This document shows positions 28,678 through 38,205 of a stretch of DNA of 64,000 bases, in pieces; within the stretch, counting starts at the first letter, position 1, and every line of letters starts with the position of its first letter. Both the position numbers and the translations under genes were made by a program. The stretch spans positions 682,001 through 746,000 of the forward strand of contig CAVWMF010000006.1 in assembly GCA_963756025.1 (NCBI GenBank), in the 5' to 3' direction. This stretch comes from Bog-473 sp963756025 (GTDB lineage: Bacteria > Actinomycetota > Acidimicrobiia > Acidimicrobiales > RAAP-2). A model generated the notes under the pieces. It was not told the DNA's origin. It was given only the letters and a program-made list of their open reading frames with translations, and did no database searches.

Positions 28678-29505
28678 TCATACCGGCTCAGTGCCGGACG
28701 GAACATCGTAGCCCTGTGCGGCCAACGACCGCACGTCGTCGGCCGTGAGGGCGCCCTCCCCGAGCAGCCGTTCGAGCAGATCGGGCCTCACGGCGGCCGT
28801 GCGGGCCAGGGACTGGGCCCGGCGCCAGGCCGCCACCGCCGCGTGATCGCCTGATCGCAGCACGGCGGGCACCTCCCAGCCCCGGAATTCCGCAGGTCGG
28901 GTGTACTGGGGGTACTCGAGGAGGCCGCTCGTAAAACTCTCGTCGAGGGCTGAGTCTTCGTTGCCCAACACCTCCGGCAGCAGCCTCGCCACGGTCTCGA
29001 CCACCACCAGGGCCCCCAACTCCCCACCCGCCAACACGAAGTCTCCCACCGAGAGCTCGCCGTCGACCAGATGATCACTGACCCGCTGATCGACCCCCTC
29101 GTAGCGGCCGCACAGGAGCGAGAAGCCATTCGGGAGCGCCGCCAACTCGGCGGCCACCGCCTGGGTGAAGGGTCGCCCTCCGGGCGCCAACAGGAACAAC
29201 GGCCGGGGCATCCCGCTCCCGCCCACTCCCGTTCCGCCGCTCTCGACCGCATCGATTCCGTCGCCGGCGGAAGCGGCGCCCTCGACCGCTTCGACAGCAC
29301 GGAAGACGGGCTCTGGCATGAGCACCATGCCCGGGCCGCCCCCGAAAGGGCTGTCATCGACGGTCCGACGCGCGTCCAGAGCGCCCTGGCGCAGGTCGTG
29401 CACGGTGACCTCCAGTGCTCCCGACTCCTGCGCCCGGCCCAGGATCGACGTGGCGCAGTACGACGAGATGGCGTCCGGAAAGAGTGTGAAGACGGCGATC
29501 CTCAC
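28678..29505 (-). CDS. trmD: tRNA (guanine-N1)-methyltransferase TrmD
   Basis: 275 aa SPOUT methylase making m1G37. Start MRIAVFTLFPDAISSY, GGGPGMV, LLCGRYEGVDQRV, SVGDFVLAGGELGALV (knot with SAM site) and YPQYTRPAEFRG are all typical. A Gly-Ser-rich insert (SAGDGIDAVESGGTGVGGSG) after residue 80 is not normal and may be an added loop. ATG 29505; the 64-base gap to rimM contains small repeats of a CTCACGGCGACA unit. Confidence 0.96.
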   Translation of the reverse strand: MRIAVFTLFPDAISSYCATSILGRAQESGALEVTVHDLRQGALDARRTVDDSPFGGGPGMVLMPEPVFRAVEAVEGAASAGDGIDAVESGGTGVGGSGMPRPLFLLAPGGRPFTQAVAAELAALPNGFSLLCGRYEGVDQRVSDHLVDGELSVGDFVLAGGELGALVVVETVARLLPEVLGNEDSALDESFTSGLLEYPQYTRPAEFRGWEVPAVLRSGDHAAVAAWRRAQSLARTAAVRPDLLERLLGEGALTADDVRSLAAQGYDVPSGTEPV

Positions 29506-29569
29506 GGCGACACCCGGCTCACGGCGACAACCTCCTCACGGCGACACCCGGCTCACGGCCTGGCGCCGC

Positions 29570-30031
29570 TCATGGATCCAGGAGTCCCTCGGGAATGTCG
29601 ACGACGAGCTTCCCGGACGCAGCGTCGTGTTCGGTCACGAAGCGCAGGGGGATCAAGCCGCCACTCTCGAGGACCAGCAGATCGCTGGCCGGGTTCGCCT
29701 CGACCGCCTTGACCGATCCGAGCTCGACACCGTCGATGTCGAAGACCGTCGTCCCGACAAGTTCGTGCACCCAGAGCTTCCCGGGGATCTCGACGGCCTC
29801 GGCCTCGAGGTCCACCCCACGCAGACGCTCGGCCTGCGAACGGTCGACGATGCCTTCGAACTGCACGATCCAACGGTCCTGGAACGGCCGCGCCGCTTCG
29901 ACGGTGAGGTTGCCGTCGGGAGCGCAGAGGACGGATCCGGGGTCGAGCCGCTCCGTGAGATCTGTCCACAGCTGGACGACGACCTCCCCGCGAAGACCGT
30001 GGGCCTTGGTGACCCGACCGACTTTCAGCAG
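29570..30031 (-). CDS. rimM: Ribosome maturation factor RimM, probably CTG-initiated
   Basis: 153 aa. KVGRVTKAHGLRGEVVVQLWTD is the RimM N-terminal barrel, and KLWVHELVGTTVFDIDGVELGSVKAV ... LIPLRFV the PRC barrel. It helps 16S processing with S19. The start is the puzzle: after the khpA stop (in the same frame) no ATG or GTG occurs until well inside; CTG 30031 or CTG 30028 directly before AAAGTCGGT is the best fit (family start is MLLxVGR). The start region lies within a tandem 20-bp duplication, so an assembly change may have altered the codon. Confidence 0.88.
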   Translation of the reverse strand: MLKVGRVTKAHGLRGEVVVQLWTDLTERLDPGSVLCAPDGNLTVEAARPFQDRWIVQFEGIVDRSQAERLRGVDLEAEAVEIPGKLWVHELVGTTVFDIDGVELGSVKAVEANPASDLLVLESGGLIPLRFVTEHDAASGKLVVDIPEGLLDP

Positions 30032-30054
30032 ATCCGACCGACTCTCAGCAGATC
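30015..30054. repeat. 20-bp tandem duplication across the khpA-rimM junction
   Basis: CGACCGACTTTCAGCAGATC (30015-30034) is followed directly by the same sequence with one change (30035-30054). It spans the last bases of khpA and the start codon region of rimM. Confidence 0.9.
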
Positions 30055-30439
30055 AGTCGTCGACGATATCCACGCTGGCCTGCACGCCGTCCTTGGCGCC
30101 GGCCACGTTCACCAGGGTGCGGATGGCCTGAGCCGTCCTGCCCCGGCGCCCGATCACCCGTCCCATGTCGTCGGGTGCGACATGCAAGCTCAGGCGGAGC
30201 CCGCCGCGCCGCTCTTCGGTGTCGATGACCACCGCGTCGGGGTCGTTCGAGAGGGAACGGGCCAGATATGTGAGCACCGCCAGCGGGGTGCCGCCGTTGA
30301 TGGCCTCGTCCGGCTCGTTCCCGGAGTCGCCTGCGTCGTTCCCGTCGTTGACGTCGTCGACGTCGTCGACCGCATTGACGTCGAGCTCGTTATCGCCGTC
30401 GACCGTGTTGATGTCACCGGCTTCGTACAGGTTCGTCAT
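30053..30439 (-). CDS. khpA: KhpA-type KH-domain RNA-binding protein with acidic N-terminal extension
   Basis: 128 aa. A single KH domain with MGRVIGRRGRTAQAIRTLV (GxxG loop) occupies the C-terminal half, as in KhpA between rpsP and rimM. The first about 45 residues form an Asp/Asn-rich stretch (DINTVDGDNELDVNAVDD ...), not usual in KhpA (75-80 aa), which looks like expansion of GAC/GTC repeats. KhpA with KhpB binds RNA in cell-division control. ATG 30439 overlaps the rpsP stop (ATGA). Confidence 0.92.
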   Translation of the reverse strand: MTNLYEAGDINTVDGDNELDVNAVDDVDDVNDGNDAGDSGNEPDEAINGGTPLAVLTYLARSLSNDPDAVVIDTEERRGGLRLSLHVAPDDMGRVIGRRGRTAQAIRTLVNVAGAKDGVQASVDIVDD

Positions 30440-30720
30440 TTGGCCCTCGCTGCCGCGAACTCGTCCCAGGCGCCCGAAGTCCTCAGCAACTTCTCGACGC
30501 GTTCGGTCGGCTGTGCGCCGTTGACCAACCACTTGACGGCCTTTTCGTTGTCGATCTTGATCACGGCGTCAGGTTCGGCTGTCGAAGCCCCCCGGGGCGC
30601 GTACGTGCCCACGATCTCGAGGAATCGACCGTCACGCGGCGACCTGCTGTCCGCAGCGACGACCCGGTAGGTCGGCTGCTTCTTCTTTCCCATCCGCACC
30701 AGGCGGAGCTTCACTGCCAC
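30436..30720 (-). CDS. rpsP: Ribosomal protein S16
   Basis: 94 aa. VKLRLVRMGKKKQPTYRVVAADSRSPRDGRFLEIVGTYAP is diagnostic. GTG 30720 with GGAGGA 8 bases before it. Part of the ffh-rpsP-khpA-rimM-trmD-rplS run. Confidence 0.97.
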   Translation of the reverse strand: MAVKLRLVRMGKKKQPTYRVVAADSRSPRDGRFLEIVGTYAPRGASTAEPDAVIKIDNEKAVKWLVNGAQPTERVEKLLRTSGAWDEFAAARAK

Positions 30721-30775
30721 GAACTGATTCCTCCATCATCTGGACTTTGTGCGTCCATTCTGGCAGATAGCGGCC

Positions 30776-32350
30776 CTACCGGCTTTTCGGTGGGGTAACC
30801 CGTCCGCCCTTCTTCTTCTTTTTGGTGCCTTTGTTGCCGCTCACGATGGGCCGTGGGGCCGAAGAGGCGGGCAGCCCGGGGAACAAGGGATTCTCCGCCC
30901 CGAGGTCACCCGAGTCCCCCATGAGCTGGGAGAGCATGTCGAAGTCGGCCCCGCCCGGACCACCGGCGCCACGTCCGCCGGCGGCGGTCTGCGCCGCCAG
31001 CTTCCGGGCGGCCTTGGCGCTCATGCCGCCCATCGCCCCCATGCCGGGAATGTTCGGCATGTTGCCCGAAGCCATCCCCTTCATCATCTTCTGCATCTCC
31101 TTGAACTGCTTGAGGAGCGTGTTGACCTCGGGCACGGTGGTGCCCGAGCCCCGGGCCACGCGGCTGCGCCGGGAGCCGTCGAGGAGGGTGACGTCGTCCC
31201 GCTCGGCCGGCGTCATGGAGCAGACGATGGCCTCGACCCGGGAGATCTCCCCGTCGTCGATCTGCCCGGCGGCCTGGCGCATCTCTTTGGACATGCCGGG
31301 CATCAGTTTCATGAGGCCGCCCAGGGAGCCCATCTTCCGGACCTGGCGCAGCTGCGAGAGGAAGTCGTCGAGCGTGAAATGGCCCTGCATGAGACGGGCC
31401 GCACCCTTGGCCACCGTGTCGTGGTCCATGGTGCGTTCGGCCTGCTCGATGAGGCTGAGCACGTCACCCATGCCCAGAATCCGGTCGGCCATGCGGTCGG
31501 GGTGGAAGAGGTCGAAGTCGGCCAGCCGCTCACCGGTGCTGGCGAACGCGATCGGCTTGCCGACCACGCCCTTGACCGAGAGGGCGGCACCACCGCGGGC
31601 GTCACCGTCCAGTTTGGACAGGATGACGGCATCGAGCTCGAGGGTCTCGTGGAAGGCCTTGGCGGTCGTCACCGCGTCCTGGCCGATCATGGCGTCGATG
31701 ACCAGGAACGTGTAGTGGGGGTCGGTGGCGGCCGAAATCCCCCGGATCTCCTCCATCAGGTCCGCGTCGATCGTGAGACGGCCGGCGGTGTCGATGATGC
31801 AGACGTCCTTGCCCAGGCGCCGCGCTTCCTCGACACCGGCCCGGGCCACCGCCACCGGATCCGTGGCCTCGCTGAAGACCGTGACCCCGGCCTGGCCACC
31901 GAGAACCCTCAGCTGCTCGACGGCGGCAGGGCGCTGGAGGTCGGCCCCGACGAGCAGCGGGTTGCGGCCCTGCTGCTTCCACCACAGGGCCAGCTTGGCC
32001 GAGGCCGTCGTCTTCCCCGAGCCCTGGAGACCGGCCATCAGGACGACGGTCGGTGGCCGCGAGGCGTAGGAGATCTTGAGGCTTTCCCCGCCCAGTACCC
32101 CGACCAGCTCCTCGTGGACGGCCTTGATCACCTGTTGGCCCGGCGTCAGGCTGGCCGACAGCGATTCGGTGCTGACACGCAAGCGGATCCCGTCGCAGAA
32201 ACGGCGGGCGACGGAGAGCTCCACGTCGGCTTCGAGAAGGGCCGTTCGGATCTCTCCCAGCGCCTCGTCGAGGTCGGCCTCGCTGATGCGTCCCTTGCCC
32301 CGCAGGCGCGTCGATATCCGCTCCAGGCGGTCAGAAAGGGCGTCGAACAT
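30776..32350 (-). CDS. ffh: Signal recognition particle protein Ffh
   Basis: 524 aa. N domain, G domain with GLQGSGKTT, DTAGRL and SKLDGDARGGAAL, and a Met-rich M domain (MQKMMKGMASGNMPNIPGMGAMGGM) that holds 4.5S RNA and signal peptides. The C-terminal KKKKKGG tail is basic. Start ATG 32350 with a -10 TAGCCT 8 bases upstream. Partner FtsY is encoded just upstream on the same strand. Confidence 0.97.
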   Translation of the reverse strand: MFDALSDRLERISTRLRGKGRISEADLDEALGEIRTALLEADVELSVARRFCDGIRLRVSTESLSASLTPGQQVIKAVHEELVGVLGGESLKISYASRPPTVVLMAGLQGSGKTTASAKLALWWKQQGRNPLLVGADLQRPAAVEQLRVLGGQAGVTVFSEATDPVAVARAGVEEARRLGKDVCIIDTAGRLTIDADLMEEIRGISAATDPHYTFLVIDAMIGQDAVTTAKAFHETLELDAVILSKLDGDARGGAALSVKGVVGKPIAFASTGERLADFDLFHPDRMADRILGMGDVLSLIEQAERTMDHDTVAKGAARLMQGHFTLDDFLSQLRQVRKMGSLGGLMKLMPGMSKEMRQAAGQIDDGEISRVEAIVCSMTPAERDDVTLLDGSRRSRVARGSGTTVPEVNTLLKQFKEMQKMMKGMASGNMPNIPGMGAMGGMSAKAARKLAAQTAAGGRGAGGPGGADFDMLSQLMGDSGDLGAENPLFPGLPASSAPRPIVSGNKGTKKKKKGGRVTPPKSR

Positions 32351-32358
32351 CGAGCATC

Positions 32359-32364
32359 AGGCTA
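32359..32364 (-). promoter_or_regulatory. -10 element for ffh
   Basis: TAGCCT on the minus strand 8 bases before ATG 32350. It suggests that ffh has its own promoter apart from the smc-ftsY unit. The gap to ftsY (32365-32497) holds GCCGGGCCGA-type repeats only. Confidence 0.4.
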
Positions 32365-32497
32365 GCGGGGCGGCGGCCGTTGGCCCCGACAACCCGCTCG
32401 GTCGAGGCCCAGCCGTGCTACCGGCCGAGCGGAGCCGCGCCTGGCCACCCGCCGGGCCACCCGCCGGGCCGAGCCGGGCCGAGCCGGGTCGGTGGGG

Positions 32498-33748
32498 TCA
32501 GTCGAGACCGAGCAGTGCGTCGACGAAGGCGTCGGGGTCGAAGGCGACCAGGTCGTCCGGTCCCTCGCCCAGGCCGACCAGCTTCACCGGGATTCCCAAT
32601 TCCCGCTGGACCGCCACGACGATCCCGCCCTTGGCCGTCCCATCCAGCTTGGTCAGCACGATCCCCGTGACATCCACCGCCTCGGTGAACTGCTTGGCCT
32701 GCACGAGTGCGTTCTGCCCGGTCGTCGAGTCCAGCACCAGCAGCACCTCGGTCACGTTGCCGGGGTCACGGTCGGCGACGCGGCGGATCTTCTTGAGCTC
32801 CTCCACCAGATTGACCTTGTTGTGCAACCGGCCGGCCGTGTCGGCCAGCACGAGGTCGTTGCCGCGGGCCGCCGCACGCTGCACGGCATCGAAGACGATC
32901 GCGCTGGGGTCGCCGCCCTCGGCGCCACGGACGATGTCCACCCCGGATCGTTCGGCCCACATGCCCAGCTGGTCGGCGGCAGCGGCCCGGAACGTGTCGC
33001 CTGCGGCCAGCAGGATCGAATGGCCGGCGGCCGACTCCTGCCGGGCCAGCTTGCCGATCGTGGTCGTCTTCCCCACACCGTTGACCCCGACGACGAGCCA
33101 GACGTCCACAGCGCCGGGGGTCCCGTCGAAGCGGAGCTGGCGGGACTCGGGCACATCCAGCAGCTCTCGGATGGCGTCACCGAGAGCGGACAGAAGATCG
33201 GTCCCGTTGGCGATCTCCTTGGCATCGACGCGGGCCCTGAGGTCCTTGAGCAACGCCATCGTCGTCTGCACCCCGACGTCGGCCCGGATGAGGGCCTCTT
33301 CGAGGGAGTCCCATGTCGCCTGGTCGATCTTGCCGCTGCGCAGCGAAGACACCGCACCACTGAAGATGCCGCGCACCGTGCCGAGGCGGCTGCGGTAGCT
33401 CGGGGGCTGCGGCTCGGGCTCGACGGCCACCTCGGGCGGGAGAAACGGCGCCGGCTCGGGCAGCGGGGCTTTCGTCGGCGGTTTGGTGGGGGGCCGCGTG
33501 GGTGCTGTGCTCGGCGCCTTGCCGGGCGCCTTCTGGGCCGGGGACTTGGTGGCCGACGAATTCCGGTCCGACGATTTCGCCAGCCCGGCCGCCGTACCGC
33601 CCTTGGGGGGCGGCTTCTCGAGGGCCGACGCACTCCGGCCCCGGCCGACGGCGGAGCCTCCGGAGGCCCGCCGGGATCGGGCGACGAGGAGCAGGGCGGC
33701 CACCAGGACCACGATGACGACGCCGAGGGCGATCAACAACGCGGTCAT
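32498..33748 (-). CDS. ftsY: SRP receptor GTPase FtsY
   Basis: 416 aa. N-terminal membrane segment (LLIALGVVIVVLVAALLLVA), an Ala/Pro/Lys-rich linker (residues 28-110), then the NG GTPase: GVNGVGKTTTIGKLA, DTAGRLHNK, TKLDGTAKGG and GEGPDDLVAFD. Actinobacterial FtsY often has this integral N-terminus. ATG 33748 overlaps the smc stop, so smc and ftsY form one unit. Confidence 0.96.
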   Translation of the reverse strand: MTALLIALGVVIVVLVAALLLVARSRRASGGSAVGRGRSASALEKPPPKGGTAAGLAKSSDRNSSATKSPAQKAPGKAPSTAPTRPPTKPPTKAPLPEPAPFLPPEVAVEPEPQPPSYRSRLGTVRGIFSGAVSSLRSGKIDQATWDSLEEALIRADVGVQTTMALLKDLRARVDAKEIANGTDLLSALGDAIRELLDVPESRQLRFDGTPGAVDVWLVVGVNGVGKTTTIGKLARQESAAGHSILLAAGDTFRAAAADQLGMWAERSGVDIVRGAEGGDPSAIVFDAVQRAAARGNDLVLADTAGRLHNKVNLVEELKKIRRVADRDPGNVTEVLLVLDSTTGQNALVQAKQFTEAVDVTGIVLTKLDGTAKGGIVVAVQRELGIPVKLVGLGEGPDDLVAFDPDAFVDALLGLD

Positions 33749-36700
33749 GCGTGTTCGCTCTCGGGTTGGCGCTCCACCGAGCGCTCGACCTTCTGGCTGA
33801 CGACCTGGGAGGAGCCGCCGGGGGCCATCGTGACGCCGTAGAGGGCGTCGCCCGTCTCCATCGTGCGCTTCTGGTGGCTGACGATGAGCAGCTGGGCCTC
33901 GTGGCGGAACTCACGCACCAGGCCCAGGAAGCGGTGCAGGTTGACGTCGTCGAGCGCCGCCTCCACCTCGTCCATCAGGTAGAAGGGCGAAGGCCGGCTG
34001 CGGAACACGGCGAAGAGGAAGGCCAGCGCGGCCATCGAACGCTCGCCACCCGAGAGCAGCGAGACGCGGCGCACGTTGCGGCCGGCCGGGCGCACCTCGA
34101 TCTCGACGCCGGTGTTGAGCAGGTCTTCGGGCTCGGTCAGGACCATCCGCCCGGTCCCGCCGGGGAACAGCAGCGCCACCAGGGTCGAGAAGTGTTCGTT
34201 GACGTCCGCTGCGGCGGCGGCGAACGAGGTCATGATCTCGTGGTCCAACGTCCGCACCACCTCGTGCAGCTCCCGGCGGGCGCCTCGCACGTCGTCCACC
34301 TGGGCTTCGAGCTCCTTGTGGCGCTCCTCCAACGTGGACAGCTCCTCGAGGGCCAGCGGGTTCACCGGCCCCAGCGCCACCAGCTTGCGCTCCAGCTCGG
34401 CCGCATGGACCGGCAGCGTCGTGTTCTCGGGCGCCTCGGGAATCGGCAGGCCGGCCAGGTCCTCGGGCACCGTGCCCAGCTCGCGCACGATGTGCTCGTG
34501 CAGCGTCTCGGAACGGAGCGCCACCTCGTTGGTCTCGAGATCGAGGGCACGGGTGCGGGAGCGCACGGCATCGAGGCGTTGCTCCGTCGTCTGTCGATCC
34601 TGGCGGAGTTGCTCGAGACGCGCCCCCCCGGCCCGGACGGCATCGACCTGGTCCTGGTAGTCGCCGCGCAAGGTGTCGAAAATCCCGTTGAGGCGCTCGT
34701 GCTCGGCCTCGACCACCGCTTCGAGGCGGGTCAGCGCCGTCCCTTCCGCTTCGAGGCGTTGGCGGCGCGAGGCCGCCGTCGCCCGCTCTTCGGCATGCCC
34801 CAGCAGGCGGCGCTCGACCTCGGCCTGGCGCTCGGCGAGGACCCGACGGCGCTCGGCCAGCCCGGCTACCCGGACCTCGAGCTCCTGGCGTCGCTGCAGC
34901 ACGGTCTGGCGGTGCTCGGCCAGGACCCGCCATGCCGCCGCCGCCTCCTCGATCTCGGGGAGAGAACGGACCAGCTGCTCGCGTTCGGCCTGCACCGCGG
35001 CCAACCGCTGCCCGGCGTCGGCCAGTGCCTGGCGGGCCGTCCCGAGCTCTTCGCCCAGGCGACGCACCTCCTCCACCGTCCGTTGGCCGTCGGCGGCCGC
35101 CGTCCCCCGGGCCGAGGTGTGGCGATCGACGGCGCGTTCGGCCTGGGCCAGGGCCTCGCGGGCCTCAGCGAGAGCCGTCCGGGCACCGGCCAGGTCGGCC
35201 CGGGCCTCGTCGGCCGCCGACGCCGCCTCGGTGGCCCTGCGCTGGGCGTCTTCCACTGCGGCGGCCGTGACCACGTTGGTCGACGAGCGCACCCGCCATC
35301 CCGTCGGGGCGAAGCGATCGCCTTCGGGGGTCACCACGATCAGGTCGGCCCGGGCCAAGGAGAGATCGATCGCCTCCTCCCAGCCGTCGACGCGGACGGC
35401 GTGGCCGATCAGCGCATTCGAGGACGGACTCGGCGATCGCCTCACCGTGGCGGGCGCGCACGTGGCTCCGCACGGTCTCGGCCCGCGAACCCGGGGGCAC
35501 CGGCAGGGGCTGGTCGAACGTGCCCGTCCCGGCCCGCGGTGCCAGCACGGCGCCCGTGACGCCACGCTCCCGCAGAGTCGCCAGGGCCTGATGGGCCGAT
35601 TGCCGCCCGTCCACGACGACTGCGGCCACGCCGGCGCCCGCCGCCGCTTCGAACGCGGCTTCCCATCCTTCGTCGATCTCGACCAGATCGAGCAGCGAGC
35701 CCACCACGCCGTCGACGCCGCTGAGGAGCTCGCGACCGCCGGCCCCCTGCAGATCGCGGAGGGCCCGCTCGAGGGCCTCGGCCCGGGCCGCGCTGCGGTG
35801 GCGTGCCTGCTCGCGCTCGTCGGCCGCCCGCTGGGCTGTCTCCGCCCTCTGGGCCGCCGCCGCCAGGGTGGCCCGGCTGGCGCTGGCGTCGGCCTCCAGG
35901 CGGGCCGTCGTGTCCTCCAGGGACGCTGACTCGGTCGCCAACAGGTCGGCCTTGACGGCGGCGGCGGCGTGCCGCTGCTCGATCGAGGCCACCTGGCGCT
36001 CGAGGACCGTCATGTCCTGGCGCTCACGGGCCTCGGCCCGCCCGAGAGGCTCGGTCCGGGCCTGCACCTGGGCCAGGGCGTCGTCCGGCTCGCCGCCGCC
36101 CAGCACCGGGGCCCAGCGCAGGCGGAGCGCGGCCTCTTCCTCCTCCACCACGACAGACTCGGCTTCGACCTCGGCCGCACCCGGGTCGGCCGCAGACTCC
36201 TGCGCCACCAGGGCGATCTCACTGGCCAGGCGGGCCGCCTCGGCCTCGAGGGTGGAGACCACGTCGACGTCGGCCGCCGCATCCAGGGCGGCCACGACGG
36301 CGCGGCCCCGCTCACGGAGGACTCCCGAGGTCCCACGGGCCCGCTCGACCAGTCCCTGCACCCGGCCGAGGGCGCGGGCCAGGTCCTCTTCGCGATGCGA
36401 GGAGAGCTCGGCCGACGTGGAGGAGGCCTCGGCGTCGAGGGTCTCGAGGGCCTCGTGCAGCTCGCGCTCCTCTTCGTGGCAGATGGTCAGGTTGTGGGTC
36501 GCCGTGCGGCGCCGGGCCGACAGCTCGGCCAGCTCGGCCCCGGCCAGGTAGCGTCGGATGGTCAGCAGCTCGGTGGCGACGCTGTCGTGGGAGCGGGCGG
36601 CGGCGGCCTGGCGCTCCAGGGGGCGGATCTGGCGGCGCACCTCGCGTACCAGGTCGCCCAGGCGTTCGAGGTTCTCGGCCGTCCCGGCCAGCCGGCGCTC

Positions 36701-37231
36701 GGCCCGCTCACGCCGGCGCCGGTGCTTGAGCACGCCGGCCGCCTCCTCGATGATGGCCCGGCGGTCCTCCGGACGGGCGTTGAGCACAGTGTCGAGCTGG
36801 CCCTGGCCGATGATCATGTGCTGCTGGCGGCCGACGCCCGAGTCCGAGAGGAGCTCCTGCACATCGAGCAGGCGGCAGGGAGCGCCATTGATGGCGTACT
36901 CACTGTCACCCGAGCGGAAGAGCGTGCGGGTGATGGTGACCTCGGCCAGGTCGATGGGGAGCTTCCCCGAGGCGTTGTCGATGGTCAGCGACACTTCGGC
37001 CCGTCCGAGCGCGGGACGCGACGACGTCCCGGCGAAAATGACGTCCTCCATCTTCGCCGAGCGCAGCGAGCGGGGGCCCTGGGCGCCGAGGACCCAGGTG
37101 ACGGCGTCGACGACGTTCGACTTGCCACTGCCGTTGGGACCCACCACGACGGTGATCCCCGGCTCGAATTCCAGCACCGTGGGGTCGGCGAAGGACTTGA
37201 ACCCCTTCATGCTGAGCGACTTCAGAAACAT
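33745..37231 (-). CDS. smc: Chromosome segregation ATPase SMC (one frame break)
   Basis: About 1160 aa. N-terminal Walker A GPNGSGKSNVVDAV, Q-loop region SDSGVGRQQHMIIGQGQLD, coiled coil, hinge around residues 500-620 (GVDGVVGSLLDLV), second coiled coil, and C-terminal signature SLLSGGERSMAALAF with Walker B YLMDEVEAALDD. Frame breaks near 35415-35428; removing one base joins GEAIAESVL to NALIGHAVRV. Length 3n+1. SMC condenses and separates chromosomes. The order mutM-smc-ftsY is common in actinobacteria. Confidence 0.96.
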
Positions 37232-37246
37232 CGCGGCGACCCTACA

Positions 37247-37298
37247 GGGCTACAGCCCCACGGGCCTACAGGCCCACAACAAAACGGGCCTACAGCCC
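37247..37298. terminator. Three successive TACA-loop hairpins between mutM and smc
   Basis: Three inverted repeats share the loop TACA: GGGC-TACA-GCCC (37247-37258), GGGCC-TACA-GGCCC (37262-37275), and GGGC-C-TACA-GCCC (37286-37298). They lie in the 74-base gap after mutM, so they may be a terminator cluster, an RNA-processing site or repeat elements. No U-tract is seen. Confidence 0.45.
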
Positions 37299-37305
37299 GG
37301 GCGGG

Positions 37306-38205
37306 TCAAACCTGGCAGTGCTCGCAGAAGAACGTCGACCGCCCGCCGGTCTTCACCCGCACGATGGTGTTGCGGCAGCGGCGGCACGGTTGGCCCTCGC
37401 GGTCATAGACCTGGTGCGACCCCTGGAAGTCGCCGATCTCGCCGAAGAGATCGCGGTACTGCTCGTCGGCCAGGGACGAACCGCGGTGCTTGATCGCATC
37501 GGCCAAGGTCTCGACGATGGCTCGATACAGCCGCCGCACCTCGGTCGCCGTCAGCGTGTTCGAGGGCCGGTCGTAGCGCAGCCCGGCCTGGTAGAGCATC
37601 TCGTCGGAGTAGAGGTTCCCGATGCCGGCGGTGAAGCTCTGGTCCATCAGCATGGACTTGACCCCGGCCTTGTGCTGGTGCAGCAGCAGGCCGAAGCGGT
37701 CCCAGCTCATCAGGTCCTCGACCGGGTCGAAACCCAGGTGGGCCAGCTCGGGAATGGCCTTGCGGATGGCGGCACCGTCGCCGCCGGCCGTGCCCGAAAC
37801 CGGGCTCATGAGGGTGCCGTCCGGCTTGGAGGGGGGCGTGGAGACGAACAATTCCCCGAACGTCCGTGGATCCACGTACCGCAGCTCGCCCCCCTGGGTG
37901 AAGGTGATCACCACGTGGGTGTGCTTGGGCTTGGGCTCCTTGACCGACTTCACCCGCAGCAGCTGACCGCTCATCCCGAGATGCACGACCAACGTGTCGC
38001 CACTGTCCAGCGTCATGAGCAGGTATTTGCCGAGCCGGCCGACGGACTTGATCGTCCGGCCCTCGAGCGGCGTGCGGAAATGCTTGGCCGACGGGTGCCG
38101 GCGCACGGAGCGGCCGTTGGCCACCGAGACCGTCTTGATCTTCTTGCCCGGCACCTCCCGCGACAGGTCCTGGCGCAGCGTTTCGACTTCGGGCAACTCA
38201 GGCAT
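37306..38205 (-). CDS. mutM: Formamidopyrimidine-DNA glycosylase MutM
   Basis: 299 aa. PELPEVETLRQDL (catalytic Pro2 and Glu3), the H2TH region, AGIGNLYSDEMLYQAGLRYDRP and the C-terminal zinc finger CRRCRNTIVRVKTGGRSTFFCEHCQ. It removes 8-oxoguanine. Start ATG 38205 overlaps the rnc end by 8 bases. Lysine-57-like position is within the conserved SVGRLGKYLLM. Confidence 0.96.
   Translation of the reverse strand: MPELPEVETLRQDLSREVPGKKIKTVSVANGRSVRRHPSAKHFRTPLEGRTIKSVGRLGKYLLMTLDSGDTLVVHLGMSGQLLRVKSVKEPKPKHTHVVITFTQGGELRYVDPRTFGELFVSTPPSKPDGTLMSPVSGTAGGDGAAIRKAIPELAHLGFDPVEDLMSWDRFGLLLHQHKAGVKSMLMDQSFTAGIGNLYSDEMLYQAGLRYDRPSNTLTATEVRRLYRAIVETLADAIKHRGSSLADEQYRDLFGEIGDFQGSHQVYDREGQPCRRCRNTIVRVKTGGRSTFFCEHCQV

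Noticed and set aside
29504..29569. CTCACGGCGACA-type repeats between trmD and rimM as an operator
   Set aside because: The two or three copies are short and GC-rich and lie inside an operon; slippage is enough to explain them.
30749..32365. A 538-codon open frame on the plus strand opposite ffh
   Set aside because: GC-rich third positions make long antisense frames; its residues have no domain and ffh on the minus strand is certain.
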